Notes: a model not told the origin generated them from the sequence alone. 15,762 bases of DNA from Euryarchaeota archaeon UBA82 (GCA_002496635.1 DAKQ01000110.1:1-15762); one strand, 5' to 3'; numbered from the stretch's first letter, positions 1 through 7,746 are shown. Translations and numbers: made by a program.

Positions 1-1806
1 CCCGAGAGATGCTGCGAAGCTCTGGCCCAATGAAAGGCCTGTTGTTTGGTTCGGCGAAACCGAGGCATTCCAACGGTCAACCTCGTTGAATCCTCCAGAA
101 GATAGTGCTTCGAAGGTAATGTTGCCTACTTGCAGATCTGCATCAACGGTTTCGGTAATATCAGATACAAGATTGTGACGCACCTGTACATTCAGTCCAA
201 GAATTTCGTTAATTCCTGTTGCTTGCCCAGCAGAAAGAACTTCGCTTTCACTCAAGGTTATGCTTTCAAAAGGCAATCCAGGATCTATAGCAATAACAGG
301 CCGAACTTCGATTTGAGCAGTATCAAAGTTTGGAATGCTCCCTGTATCTGCTTCTGCGAAGACATAGGCGCTCAAACTGTCACCTGCTCGATTCTTTTCA
401 GCAGTGACCAGCGGCATCTGAATTGGTGGCACGTCCACTGTTATGAAACCAGTAACAACCTCACCTACTTGCAATTCTCCCGTGTTCGAAATTGAAAGTG
501 TATGATTCCAATTTAGGGCATTGACCGATAGCCCTGAAACAAGATTAAAGCTCGTCGGAGCATTACCTGTATTTGTAACATTGAACGATACAGTCTCAGT
601 AAGACCTGGGATGACCATCGTTGTTGTATCAACAAGGTCTACTGTTGCGTGAAGGTATTCCCCAGCCATCACCCGTGTTACATCTGACAGAACGTAGCCA
701 CTACCTGCAGATGTAATTGTTAAGGTGACGATATCAATATCCGACAACAGTGCATTAGCAGGTACTGAAACCGTCACGCTAAGCGTCGTTGTCTGACCAA
801 TTCCAATAAATGAGGTAATGGTTCCATCAAGAGCGGTGGATGCCCATCCGAGAGTGCTTGAAACGGAGATGGTAAAGGAGTCAGTCGAACTACCAGTATT
901 TTGAATAATGTAATACAGCGTTGTTGAATCTCCAGGAGATGTTGTTCGATCGGATGGACCCACCATTTCGGAAATGTAATCGCTGAAGACGATATCGAAT
1001 TCACTGTATACTTGTGTTTCAGTCCAACCTGTCCCATTTAGAACAACTTCTACAGACATATTCCAAAGTCCACTGAAAGTTGATGCCGAAAAGTTCCCCA
1101 TTAGTTCTTGACCTTCCGAAGGGTCAAAGATAGAACCCGGAGCCATTGTTTGGGTATTGGACCACACATCGACTGGTGAAGGGCTCGCAGAGGCATTGGT
1201 AAGACGGAAATGCATGACTGCAGAAAAAGGCATTACTCCATCGTTTTTGATGGTCGTGTTAAATGAATGCAATTGCCGGTCGAGAACCACATTAGCATTA
1301 CCAGGAGCGATGGATGGTAATGTATCTCCAATAATTGCTCCTTGATGGAGTGTGTCGACATCGAAATCTCTCCGATATTCGTTATTTCCGGGGTTTCCAT
1401 CGTTTACGCTTGAAACACGAGCGAAGAGTGTTTGAGATGGCCCTGTTGTTGCAGTCCATGAAAGCAAATACGTAGTGGTCGCAGAACCGCCTGAAATTGA
1501 ACCTAAGTCTACTGTATCCACTGTGCTTTCAGCTGCGCTGGGAGAACCTTTGTGAACCAGGGAGAGGAATGCGTTTCCTGGACTCGTACCTACATTTGAT
1601 ACATCGATTCGGACTGTATGTGTATCGGGTGCCAGAACAAGCCCAGAGCCGTCAGTAATCGACCCTGCGCCATCAAATTTCATCGCTGTTACTTGGAAAT
1701 CAGGGCCTGCCCTGCCAGAGGTTTCTTCTGCGTCGACGAGTGGCAAAGAAACTTGCACCAGGAACAGTGCGACCAGCAACAGAGGGATGCCTTTTTGTTT
1801 AAGCAC
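1..1806 (-). CDS. Secreted Ig-like (CARDB/NEW3-type) repeat surface protein, C-terminus beyond window
   Basis: The reading frame stays open from 1806 to the window edge (602 codons), so the C-terminus is missing. It starts with GTG; residues 1-26 form a signal peptide (Lys-rich start, hydrophobic core, likely cleavage after VDA). The rest is Ser/Thr/Asn/Val-rich beta-sandwich sequence. It includes a CARDB-like region (about 35-155, with SNVGTSPGNAFLSL) and NEW3-like modules around 283-375 (QNTGSSTDSFTISV) and 380-460 (VTNTGNAPTSFNLV), then more of the same. There are many N-X-S/T sequons, consistent with archaeal N-glycosylation. It is probably exported and may be anchored by a C-terminal TM segment outside the window. 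The start is decided by a GGAGGG Shine-Dalgarno 7 nt upstream, inside the preceding gene. No catalytic motif is visible, so a structural, adhesive or binding role at the cell surface is inferred only. Confidence 0.88.
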   Translation of the reverse strand, partial: MLKQKGIPLLLVALFLVQVSLPLVDAEETSGRAGPDFQVTAMKFDGAGSITDGSGLVLAPDTHTVRIDVSNVGTSPGNAFLSLVHKGSPSAAESTVDTVDLGSISGGSATTTYLLSWTATTGPSQTLFARVSSVNDGNPGNNEYRRDFDVDTLHQGAIIGDTLPSIAPGNANVVLDRQLHSFNTTIKNDGVMPFSAVMHFRLTNASASPSPVDVWSNTQTMAPGSIFDPSEGQELMGNFSASTFSGLWNMSVEVVLNGTGWTETQVYSEFDIVFSDYISEMVGPSDRTTSPGDSTTLYYIIQNTGSSTDSFTISVSSTLGWASTALDGTITSFIGIGQTTTLSVTVSVPANALLSDIDIVTLTITSAGSGYVLSDVTRVMAGEYLHATVDLVDTTTMVIPGLTETVSFNVTNTGNAPTSFNLVSGLSVNALNWNHTLSISNTGELQVGEVVTGFITVDVPPIQMPLVTAEKNRAGDSLSAYVFAEADTGSIPNFDTAQIEVRPVIAIDPGLPFESITLSESEVLSAGQATGINEILGLNVQVRHNLVSDITETVDADLQVGNITFEALSSGGFNEVDRWNASVSPNQTTGLSLGQSFAASLG

Positions 1807-2230
1807 TTGAAGACCCTCCTGCTTTTTCAAATCGTTGAATGGTCACAGACTTTCCTTGAGACTTCCATATCTCCAGTAATTGACCCAAGAGTCGATCATG
1901 CTCTTCGTCAGATATCCCGAGCCTACGTCGTTCTTCCCACAAGAGCAGTTGTTCAGTACGTGTGAGCAGAGCGTCTCGGAGATAAATCTCAAGTGTACGT
2001 CGATATGCATCTCGGTCTGATACAGCATAGACAATGGAGTTACCAGGCAACTGATCCGCACGATTCTGAATGAAGTTACCTAATGTCAAGGCTTCATCAT
2101 ACGATATGTTCCTGCGATCGAGTTCGCTTTGGATGTTCGATGCAATACTTTGAAGATCATATTTTGTCTTCGTGCGTTGAATCTTCTTGAAATATTTGCG
2201 GCATCTTCGCGACATGCTTGGACCCGCCAT
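1799..2230 (-). CDS. Uncharacterised 143-aa charged helical protein, coupled to the downstream secreted protein
   Basis: I do not recognise this family. The product is 143 aa from the ATG at 2230; a TTG at 2260 would add ten residues and an ATG at 2215 would remove five. It has no signal peptide or TM segment. The N-terminus is basic (SRRCRKYFKKIQRTKTK). The rest alternates charged and hydrophobic residues as expected of helices (SELDRRNISYDEALTLG, then LLLWEERRRLGISDEEH and LLGQLLEIWKSQGKS), and the last residues are low-complexity Gly/Ser/Ala. Composition is that of a soluble cytoplasmic protein. The TAA stop lies inside the start region of the secreted protein (8-nt overlap, 1799-1806), so the two are co-transcribed. 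The basic N-terminus could bind nucleic acid or membrane, but nothing in the sequence shows this. Confidence 0.72.
   Translation of the reverse strand: MAGPSMSRRCRKYFKKIQRTKTKYDLQSIASNIQSELDRRNISYDEALTLGNFIQNRADQLPGNSIVYAVSDRDAYRRTLEIYLRDALLTRTEQLLLWEERRRLGISDEEHDRLLGQLLEIWKSQGKSVTIQRFEKAGGSSSA
1814..1819 (-). promoter_or_regulatory. Strong Shine-Dalgarno for the secreted protein
   Basis: The minus strand reads GGAGGG, then 7 nt, then the GTG at 1806. This ribosome-binding site lies inside the last codons of the upstream 143-aa gene. It fixes the otherwise uncertain GTG start and suggests translational coupling of the two genes. Confidence 0.75.
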
Positions 2231-2395
2231 GAGTTCTACTGAATCGGGGCAGTTTATCAATCAATTGGAAAAAGGCGCTGCTTTATTCATTCTGCATGGA
2301 ATATTAATCAATTCGCATATAGCCTCAGTACACCATTCACACTGTGATAATGACGAAAACCAAGCATTGATGTCAAATGGTTGTCACGTTAGGTC
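2231..2395. promoter_or_regulatory. Divergent intergenic region, probable promoters
   Basis: This 165-bp AT-rich spacer lies between the divergent 143-aa gene and the peroxiredoxin gene, so it should hold both promoters. A TATA-like CATATAG on the plus strand at 2316-2322 lies about 75 nt before the peroxiredoxin ATG. TTAATATT on the minus strand near 2301-2309 could serve the other gene. Both are weak matches to an archaeal TATA box and no BRE is clear. No open frame or RNA gene is supported here. Confidence 0.35.
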
Positions 2396-2881
2396 ATGTC
2401 CGAACCAACAACACTTGAAGTTGGAATGCCCGCGCCTGAGTTTTCTGCTACAGATTCGAACGGAGTAACCCATACATCCTCCGAATATGTACAACAAGGG
2501 AAAAAGGTGATCTTGTATTTCTATCCTAGAGATTCAACGCCGGGCTGCACAAAACAAGCGTGTGACTTCAGAGACAACATGGCCAGACTCAAATCCGAGG
2601 GTTACGAAGTATTGGGGGTTTCCAAAGATTCAGAGAAATCCCATCAAAAATTCATTTCAAAACAAGACTTGAATTTTCCGTTGCTCCTTGACGTAGAAGG
2701 CTCTCTACATGACCAATTTGGGACATGGCGTATGAAAAAGAACTACGGCAGAGAATACATGGGTTGTGTTCGCTCAACATTTGTGATCGGTGCAGACGGT
2801 AATATCGAATGGTGCCGATACAACGTTCGTGCAAAGGGACATGTTGAGATGTTACTTCGTGAACTGTCATTGGAAGAGTGA
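2396..2881 (+). CDS. bcp: Thioredoxin-dependent peroxiredoxin, PrxQ/Bcp type
   Basis: This is a cytoplasmic thiol peroxidase that reduces H2O2 and organic hydroperoxides with electrons from thioredoxin. The 161-aa length is typical of the family. After an entry strand (APEFSATDSNG) comes FYPRDSTPGCTKQACDFRD. It carries the peroxidatic Cys51 in the TPGCT motif and Cys56 five residues later, the resolving Cys of two-Cys PrxQ. Downstream GVSKDSEKSHQKF and LNFPLLLDVEG are also family-typical. The C-terminal part has MGCVRSTFVIGADGNI, where PrxQ proteins usually read R-x-TF-I-x-x-G. Start is the ATG at 2396; no strong Shine-Dalgarno is visible, so a leaderless or short-leader transcript is possible. 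It is first in a plus-strand cluster, ending 5 nt before the next gene's likely start. Together with the flavoprotein it suggests a redox theme. Confidence 0.95.
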   Translation: MSEPTTLEVGMPAPEFSATDSNGVTHTSSEYVQQGKKVILYFYPRDSTPGCTKQACDFRDNMARLKSEGYEVLGVSKDSEKSHQKFISKQDLNFPLLLDVEGSLHDQFGTWRMKKNYGREYMGCVRSTFVIGADGNIEWCRYNVRAKGHVEMLLRELSLEE

Positions 2882-2886
2882 ACGAC

Positions 2887-3357
2887 ATGAGAGAGGACAT
2901 TGGGGGCAATCTTGTTCCACTCAATGCAACATCAAACGCTTACGAGCCATGCTACATCGGCAAGGGATTGATTGCTGGAGATAATATCGTCATCGGAGCC
3001 ATGTGCCATATTGGCAGATCGGTTACAATTGGGGATGAAACACGGATCCAAGGTTCAACATATATCTCAGACAACACCATAATCGAATCGAATGTTTTTA
3101 TTGGACCAAATACCACGATCCTTAACGATAAATATCCACCTTCAGGAAATAAAGAGAAATGGGCTCCAGTAACTGTTTGTCAAAACACAGTTATCGGCGG
3201 GGGTTCCACCATTCTTCCTGGCATCACAATTGGAGCAAATGCAGTTCTTGGTGCAGGGTCAGTGCTTACGAAATCTATTCCAAAAAATGAGGTTTGGAAA
3301 GGGAATCCCGCCACATTCCACATGCAAAGAAAAGACTATGAAAAGAAGAGGGGTTGA
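2887..3357 (+). CDS. Left-handed beta-helix (hexapeptide-repeat) N-acetyltransferase, WlbB/WbpD-like
   Basis: This is a 156-aa trimeric-type acyltransferase. Hexapeptide repeats cover most of it: GKGLIAGDNIVIGAMCHIG, then VTIGDETRIQG, IESNVFIGPNTTI, VIGGGSTILPGITIG and ANAVLGAGSVLTKSIP. The loop NDKYPPSG between repeats and the ending VWKGNPA resemble sugar-nucleotide N-acetyltransferases that act on UDP-3-amino sugars (WlbB/WbpD group). The likely reaction is acetyl transfer from acetyl-CoA to an amino group of a nucleotide sugar; the exact acceptor cannot be read from sequence. Start: a GTG at 2878 would overlap the bcp stop as GTGA. I prefer the ATG at 2887, which has GGAAG 10 nt upstream, whereas the GTG has that motif almost adjacent. 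It ends 2 nt before the flavoprotein ATG. A role in surface glycan or lipid modification would fit the glycosylatable surface proteins here. Confidence 0.88.
   Translation: MREDIGGNLVPLNATSNAYEPCYIGKGLIAGDNIVIGAMCHIGRSVTIGDETRIQGSTYISDNTIIESNVFIGPNTTILNDKYPPSGNKEKWAPVTVCQNTVIGGGSTILPGITIGANAVLGAGSVLTKSIPKNEVWKGNPATFHMQRKDYEKKRG
3348..3353 (+). promoter_or_regulatory. Shine-Dalgarno deciding the flavoprotein start
   Basis: GAGGGG sits in the last codons of the acetyltransferase gene, 6 nt before the ATG at 3360. It favours this ATG over the TTG at 3354, which lies right after the motif. Confidence 0.65.
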
Positions 3358-3359
3358 AT

Positions 3360-4160
3360 ATGGAAGGAAAACAACACGTCATCGAATTTCTAACAAAATG
3401 TATTGAATATGCAGATGCATCGATTCTTCGTAAACAACAACGAAATGATTCAGAAGAAATTCCTCAATGGGAAACCTATCGTGAATTTACTCGACACGCA
3501 TTGGATGAGATTCAAGCAGGTGAACTTGACCGATGGTTTACAAAAATCAGTCCAACGCTTCACTCAGAAGCATCAACACATGATTTGAGAAACATGGAAC
3601 ACAAAGCTCGATCGCTCTTTCTTTCCAATCTTGTTAGTCCAAGACCACTTGTGATGCTAGGTACAAAATCCAACGACGGGGCCCGAAATTTAGCACCTTA
3701 TACATCTGTATCCATCGTTGCGAATTCACCACCATTAGCTGTCGTATCATTGTCTGTCGATCGAGATAATCGGATTCGCGACTCTCTGGCTAATCTCAGA
3801 GAAAACGGGAAAGCAGTCCTAAATTTTCTCCAACCCAATCAGGAAAATGCACGCCTTGTTGAGCAAACCTGTAAGCCGATTCCAAGAGAAGAGAGTGAAT
3901 GGGAGGCTTTCTCAATCGAATCTTTGGATTCAAATCCACTCATTATGAAAAACGCATCAATGGCAATTGAAGCAGAAGTTGTTGCTGAACATGACCTACC
4001 TGATGCAAAAGCAAGTCTCGTCGTATTACGATTAGGAGACCTCATAGTTCCGGGAGAAAACCTTCCCACTGATTCAGTTCATCTACTATGTCAGCATGGA
4101 TTGAATCGATTAATGGCCACACCAACTGCATGGGATTACAACATTGAATCCAATGTTTGA
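3360..4160 (+). CDS. Flavin reductase-like FMN-binding split-barrel protein with N-terminal extension
   Basis: The 266-aa product has a flavin reductase-like (split-barrel) domain at about residues 86-250. It opens with LFLSNLVSPRPLVMLGTKS and continues with RNLAPYTSVSIVANSPPLAVVSLS, then GKAVLNFL. The PRPLVMLGT-x5-G-x-x-N-x-AP-x-TSVS pattern is typical of the family, which binds FMN and often reduces flavin with NAD(P)H or acts as an oxidoreductase. A C-terminal stretch (LDSNPLIMKNASMAIEAEV...DAKASLVVLRLGDLIV) matches the usual barrel-closing strands. The first ~85 residues are an unrecognised charged helical extension (IEYADASILRKQQ, YREFTRHALDEIQ). The substrate cannot be named. It is the last gene of the bcp cluster, and its end overlaps the opposite-strand SDR gene by 25 bp. 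Confidence 0.85.
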   Translation: MEGKQHVIEFLTKCIEYADASILRKQQRNDSEEIPQWETYREFTRHALDEIQAGELDRWFTKISPTLHSEASTHDLRNMEHKARSLFLSNLVSPRPLVMLGTKSNDGARNLAPYTSVSIVANSPPLAVVSLSVDRDNRIRDSLANLRENGKAVLNFLQPNQENARLVEQTCKPIPREESEWEAFSIESLDSNPLIMKNASMAIEAEVVAEHDLPDAKASLVVLRLGDLIVPGENLPTDSVHLLCQHGLNRLMATPTAWDYNIESNV

Positions 4161-5110
4161 CGCAGTCCGACTTCAAGCGATGTCGTTGCAGCCCAACCCA
4201 GCGATTCCTTTGCATCCATGATACGAGGCAATCTACGCTGTGAATCCCCTGGATAACCTTCACTGAATTCAATTTTAGCGAGTCGGTTCGTTTTCTCGTG
4301 AACGATTTGACAGATCTTCTCTCCCAATTCAAGCATTGAGATTTCCTCAGTTGAACCGAGATTAAACGAACACCCTGAAAGGGATTCTCCTGTTTTCAAA
4401 CAGGTATCCAGACGACCTGATAGGACAATACCTTCTATGATATCTTCAACCCACGTCAGAGAGCGTGTCTGCATTCCGTCACCATGTACCTGAACGATGC
4501 TCGAATCAAGTGCAGAACGCATCATCATTGTCACAACTTGGCCATATTCATCATGACTCAAGCGGGGGCCATATCCATTGAAAGGTCGAACAATTCGTGC
4601 ATCAAGCCCCTGGCGGACTGCATGATGGACAGCAAGTTCCCCAAGGTATTTGCTACCGCCGTAGGCATGACGTTGATGATGAGACGCATGTGTGAAAACA
4701 GAGGATTCTGGCCCCCCTAGTGGCATCACTTCTGAATTACCATATGCTTCTGGAGAGGATGTAAAGACGAATCTACATTGGTATTTTTCAGCAAACTCGA
4801 TGGCTCTGAGCGTTGAATTGAGATTCACATCCATTACCATTCTCGCCTCTTCATGGAACCATTTCGTACCGTTAATAGCAGCGAGATGATAGACGATGTC
4901 GATTGAACTTGCATCTTTTATGGCCTGATAGGCGGTCGCTTGGGACGCATCACCTTCGAGAAGAGTAATCTCATCCTTGATATGATTCAGGTTTTCAGGA
5001 TCTCCTCTCCAAAAATTATCGAGGACAACCACTTCATCCCCAAGTTCGAGCAATCGTTCAACCAGACTTGAACCAAGGAAGCCTGTACCACCGGTTACGA
5101 GTACTCGCAT
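4136..5110 (-). CDS. NAD-dependent epimerase/dehydratase (extended SDR), probable nucleotide-sugar enzyme
   Basis: The 324-aa protein has the full extended-SDR layout. The Rossmann dinucleotide motif GGTGFLG is at residues 7-13, with Asp31 at the end of beta-2 (VVVLDNFWRG) indicating NAD(H) preference. VYHLAAINGT is near 73, TSSPEAYG at 117-124 supplies the catalytic Ser/Thr, and the YxxxK pair is Y150/K154 in HAYGGSKYLGE. RPFNGYGPRLSHDEYGQVV near 190 and a later HGDGMQTRSLTWVEDI are seen in UDP-glucuronate decarboxylase, UDP-glucose epimerase and dTDP-glucose dehydratase relatives. The exact sugar is not determinable; decarboxylase- or epimerase-like is the best guess. It starts 4 nt after the aconitase X gene stop and so is translationally close to it. 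It probably feeds glycan or glycolipid assembly in the cytoplasm. Confidence 0.92.
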   Translation of the reverse strand: MRVLVTGGTGFLGSSLVERLLELGDEVVVLDNFWRGDPENLNHIKDEITLLEGDASQATAYQAIKDASSIDIVYHLAAINGTKWFHEEARMVMDVNLNSTLRAIEFAEKYQCRFVFTSSPEAYGNSEVMPLGGPESSVFTHASHHQRHAYGGSKYLGELAVHHAVRQGLDARIVRPFNGYGPRLSHDEYGQVVTMMMRSALDSSIVQVHGDGMQTRSLTWVEDIIEGIVLSGRLDTCLKTGESLSGCSFNLGSTEEISMLELGEKICQIVHEKTNRLAKIEFSEGYPGDSQRRLPRIMDAKESLGWAATTSLEVGLRQTLDSML

Positions 5111-5114
5111 AGAA

Positions 5115-6860
5115 TCACGCCCGCTGCAACACAGTTATGCTCACGACATCGCTCTTACGTTCGAATCGAATGGAATCACCATCGTTGATGAGCATGCAAG
5201 GATCGTTCTCAAACCCGTGGCCATATGGAACCTTCAGAAGTGAGCAGGCGGGTAATGTAAGCGGGCAAACATCACGATTCACAATCGCTTTAGGACCTTT
5301 TCCTTCATACAAAAGCCCCATCAAGACGTATGGTGCTACAGTTGATCCAGATCCTTTAGGATAGATGAGAATCTTATTTTCAATCGCTCTACCATCAAGT
5401 GGGTGTCCTGCTTCTTCTATGACACCTGTATCTCGATTAACATACCCAAGGTACGTAATAGGAACATCTGTTACCATCGCAATGCCTTCAATGCAGAAGT
5501 CATCTTGTGAATCGAGTCCCTTTCCAAGGACGGTACAGTCCCCTTTTTGCTGGGTTTTGGTAGATGTTTGACCTCCGTGTGTAGAATGAGACAGTTGAGG
5601 TCTTGGACCTTGACTCAGAGAAGGATGGACTGCATGACGAACACATTCAGCAATGGGCGCAACACTGGTTGGAATCCTATTGAGTCCACTGGTTAGATAA
5701 TGCTCAGCTTTCATCGAGTTCGTCAAAAGATGGTTGTATTTCTCGCGATTATACGGCGTCACTTCTGGACAAGTATCGACCAAAACAACAGCACCTGCTT
5801 CTTCAAGCATTGACAACGTACCGTCTGCTTCAGCAAGAGTATGGTTCTCCTTGCTGGTAAAAACCCACAATCGTTGATTTTCAATACGTTCTCCAAATTC
5901 CATATGAGACCGTAGGGCAGAGGCAGTAGTCCTCATCTCTTCTAGACTCGCTTGAGGGCAACCGATGACAACTAAATCGACTTGCCCTTCTGGCTTAAGT
6001 TCCTCATACCGTTGTGAAAGATCTGCAAGAGTGAATTCTAATTCACCTTCCCACTCAATATCAGAAAAATCATCCAATGATTGCAATGAATGCCCATCAA
6101 CCCACATCATTGGAGTCCCATAATTTGCTGCTGCAGCGGTAAGGGCCTTCTTGCGAGCAAAAGAAATGTAATCTGGTAATCCTTTAACGTAAGGCATCGG
6201 TCCGAAAGGAAGATTCCATTCAGGTTTAGCATTACGTCCAATCCAATCACCAAGGATTGAATAATCGGAGAGTGTTTCGAGTTTACATGATATCTTGACC
6301 CGAATGTTTGGAATCCTATGTTCAGAAAGGTGCAAGCCCCATGCAGGGGCATAACCTGTTAATGCAGTCGCTAAGGCGCTCAAGCCAGATTCTCTGTTTG
6401 TGATCAGGGAAGTCCAAGTATTTGTGTAACAAACCGCATTTGATTCGGCCCATGAAGCAGTCTGTCCCTGAATTTCAATTCCTCGATCATAGGGTGTACA
6501 AGAGAGAGTTGATTCAATCCCCAAGCGGTCATAGGCTTGGACAATCTCAAATTGTTGTTCTAGAAAATCTGGCCATGCAATATCCATTTCCTTCATTTTC
6601 CGCTTATCGCAACCCGCAGAGTTCAAGGTTGTTGGGATCACAACAGTTCCATTCCCATCCCCACTCAAATCCTTCAAAAAGCGACGTAGGCCGTGTCCTC
6701 CAGTAATGACTGAAACACCAGAAACGTGGGCATGATCTACTTCAACAAATGAGGACGCTTTGGCAGTACGCGCCAAGTCAACAACGAGACGTGCTGCCTT
6801 TTGACGTGTCGCTCCTTCCAAGCCTTCGAGTTGTCGAGATAACCTCTCAGGCAGGTCCAT
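5115..6860 (-). CDS. Aconitase X family enzyme, large and small subunits fused; probable phosphomevalonate 5-dehydratase
   Basis: The 581-aa protein covers both aconitase X (AcnX) parts. Residues about 1-410 match the large subunit (DUF521): SGVSVITGGHG, NSAGCDKRKM (Cys84), SCTPYDRG (Cys121), AESNAVCYTNTW, VVIGCPQASLEE (Cys301) and VDTCPEVTPYN (Cys364). Cys84, Cys301 and Cys364 are candidate Fe-S ligands. After a Ser/Thr/Gln-rich linker (about 412-440), residues about 441-581 match the small swivel subunit (DUF126): GYVNRDTGVIEEAGHPLDG, KILIYPKGSGSTVAPYV and KGPKAIVNRDV. In archaea this family is known as phosphomevalonate dehydratase, which makes trans-anhydromevalonate 5-phosphate in the modified mevalonate pathway for isoprenoid lipids. 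The bacterial alternative is cis-3-hydroxy-L-proline dehydratase, also known in fused form. I favour the mevalonate role because the host looks archaeal, but no pathway neighbour is present. Gap to the TrhO gene is 16 nt. Confidence 0.88.
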   Translation of the reverse strand: MDLPERLSRQLEGLEGATRQKAARLVVDLARTAKASSFVEVDHAHVSGVSVITGGHGLRRFLKDLSGDGNGTVVIPTTLNSAGCDKRKMKEMDIAWPDFLEQQFEIVQAYDRLGIESTLSCTPYDRGIEIQGQTASWAESNAVCYTNTWTSLITNRESGLSALATALTGYAPAWGLHLSEHRIPNIRVKISCKLETLSDYSILGDWIGRNAKPEWNLPFGPMPYVKGLPDYISFARKKALTAAAANYGTPMMWVDGHSLQSLDDFSDIEWEGELEFTLADLSQRYEELKPEGQVDLVVIGCPQASLEEMRTTASALRSHMEFGERIENQRLWVFTSKENHTLAEADGTLSMLEEAGAVVLVDTCPEVTPYNREKYNHLLTNSMKAEHYLTSGLNRIPTSVAPIAECVRHAVHPSLSQGPRPQLSHSTHGGQTSTKTQQKGDCTVLGKGLDSQDDFCIEGIAMVTDVPITYLGYVNRDTGVIEEAGHPLDGRAIENKILIYPKGSGSTVAPYVLMGLLYEGKGPKAIVNRDVCPLTLPACSLLKVPYGHGFENDPCMLINDGDSIRFERKSDVVSITVLQRA

Positions 6861-6876
6861 GAGTTACTCGAAGCAC

Positions 6877-7740
6877 TCACGCTTCATCAAGACTCGTATG
6901 ATTAACCGATGGTTTTGATACTCGATCGATACAGTATGAACAGGAAATTCCAGGAACATAAGCTGGATGCAGTTGTTGCTCCGGAAGAAGCGGTTCTCTG
7001 CATGCAAAGCAAACTGTTGTTCCAGTTTCGGTCAAATCAGGTTTTAGAGCCACTCGTTTATCGAATACAAAGCATTCGCCATCCCAGTGCTCACCTCCAA
7101 CCTCTTGGAAGTAACCAAGTATGCCCCCCTCTAGTTGTCTAACATTGGTAAAACCTGCATCTCGCATGATGACGCTGGCTTTTTCACAACGAACACCTCC
7201 TGTACAGAACATCACAATTTGTTTGTCTTTGAGTGTATCATCCATGTTTGCAACCGCTTCTGGGAAGGCTCTGAAGGTCTTGATACCAAGTTCAATTGAA
7301 TTATGGAAAGAACCCAGTCGGGTTTCATATGTATTCCTCGTATCGAGTAAAACAATGTCCTCATTATTTGAAAGACGTTGATGAAGTTCATTCGGAAAAA
7401 TTCTCTCCTCCTCGGAATCGATACGATCAAAGTTTGGAAGACCAACTGAGATAATCTCTTTTTTCAATCGAACATTCATTCGATTAAAAGGCTGAGAATC
7501 AGAGATCGATTCCTTGAATGGAATAGCATTGAAACGGTCCTCTTCACTCAACCATTCCCTAAACTGGGTAATGTTTGATTCAAGTCCTGCCACAAAAATA
7601 TTGATTCCTTCATGACTAAGCAAGATTGTTCCTTTCAACTCCAAAGAGTCACACTTTTGCTTGAATGGTTGTCTGAGATTATCTCGATCGGGAAGTGTCA
7701 CAAAGGTGTACCCTGCGATATTGAGATACATCTCCGTCAT
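6877..7740 (-). CDS. trhO: tRNA uridine(34) hydroxylase TrhO, rhodanese family (UPF0176/YceA)
   Basis: TrhO uses molecular oxygen to hydroxylate the wobble uridine of some tRNAs, the first step toward (m)cmo5U/mo5U-type modifications; this is known from bacteria. The 287-aa protein has the family order. First is an N-terminal ferredoxin-like domain (GTILLSHEGINIFVAG). Next is a rhodanese domain with LLDTRNTYETRLGSF and the active-site loop FCTGGVRCEKAS (Cys179). Then come GGILGYFQEVGGEHWDGECFVFDKRVAL, and a C-terminal pair of Cys-x2-Cys motifs (244/247 and 267/270) that probably bind zinc. Start: the ATG at 7740 has GAGGG 6 nt upstream, better than the GTG at 7764. It follows nadE by 37 nt and precedes the aconitase X gene by 16 nt. 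Its presence in an apparently archaeal genome suggests past acquisition from bacteria. Confidence 0.92.
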   Translation of the reverse strand: MTEMYLNIAGYTFVTLPDRDNLRQPFKQKCDSLELKGTILLSHEGINIFVAGLESNITQFREWLSEEDRFNAIPFKESISDSQPFNRMNVRLKKEIISVGLPNFDRIDSEEERIFPNELHQRLSNNEDIVLLDTRNTYETRLGSFHNSIELGIKTFRAFPEAVANMDDTLKDKQIVMFCTGGVRCEKASVIMRDAGFTNVRQLEGGILGYFQEVGGEHWDGECFVFDKRVALKPDLTETGTTVCFACREPLLPEQQLHPAYVPGISCSYCIDRVSKPSVNHTSLDEA

Positions 7741-7746
7741 GATTGA

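Noticed and set aside
130..495. 121-codon plus-strand open frame
   Set aside because: It is antisense to the continuous secreted repeat protein, whose minus frame reads as clean Ig-like sequence.
1618..1965. 115-codon open frame on the plus strand
   Set aside because: It lies antisense across the signal-peptide region of the secreted protein and the end of the 143-aa gene, which have better protein-like composition, a Shine-Dalgarno and start/stop overlap. Its Cys/Arg-rich product looks like a shadow.
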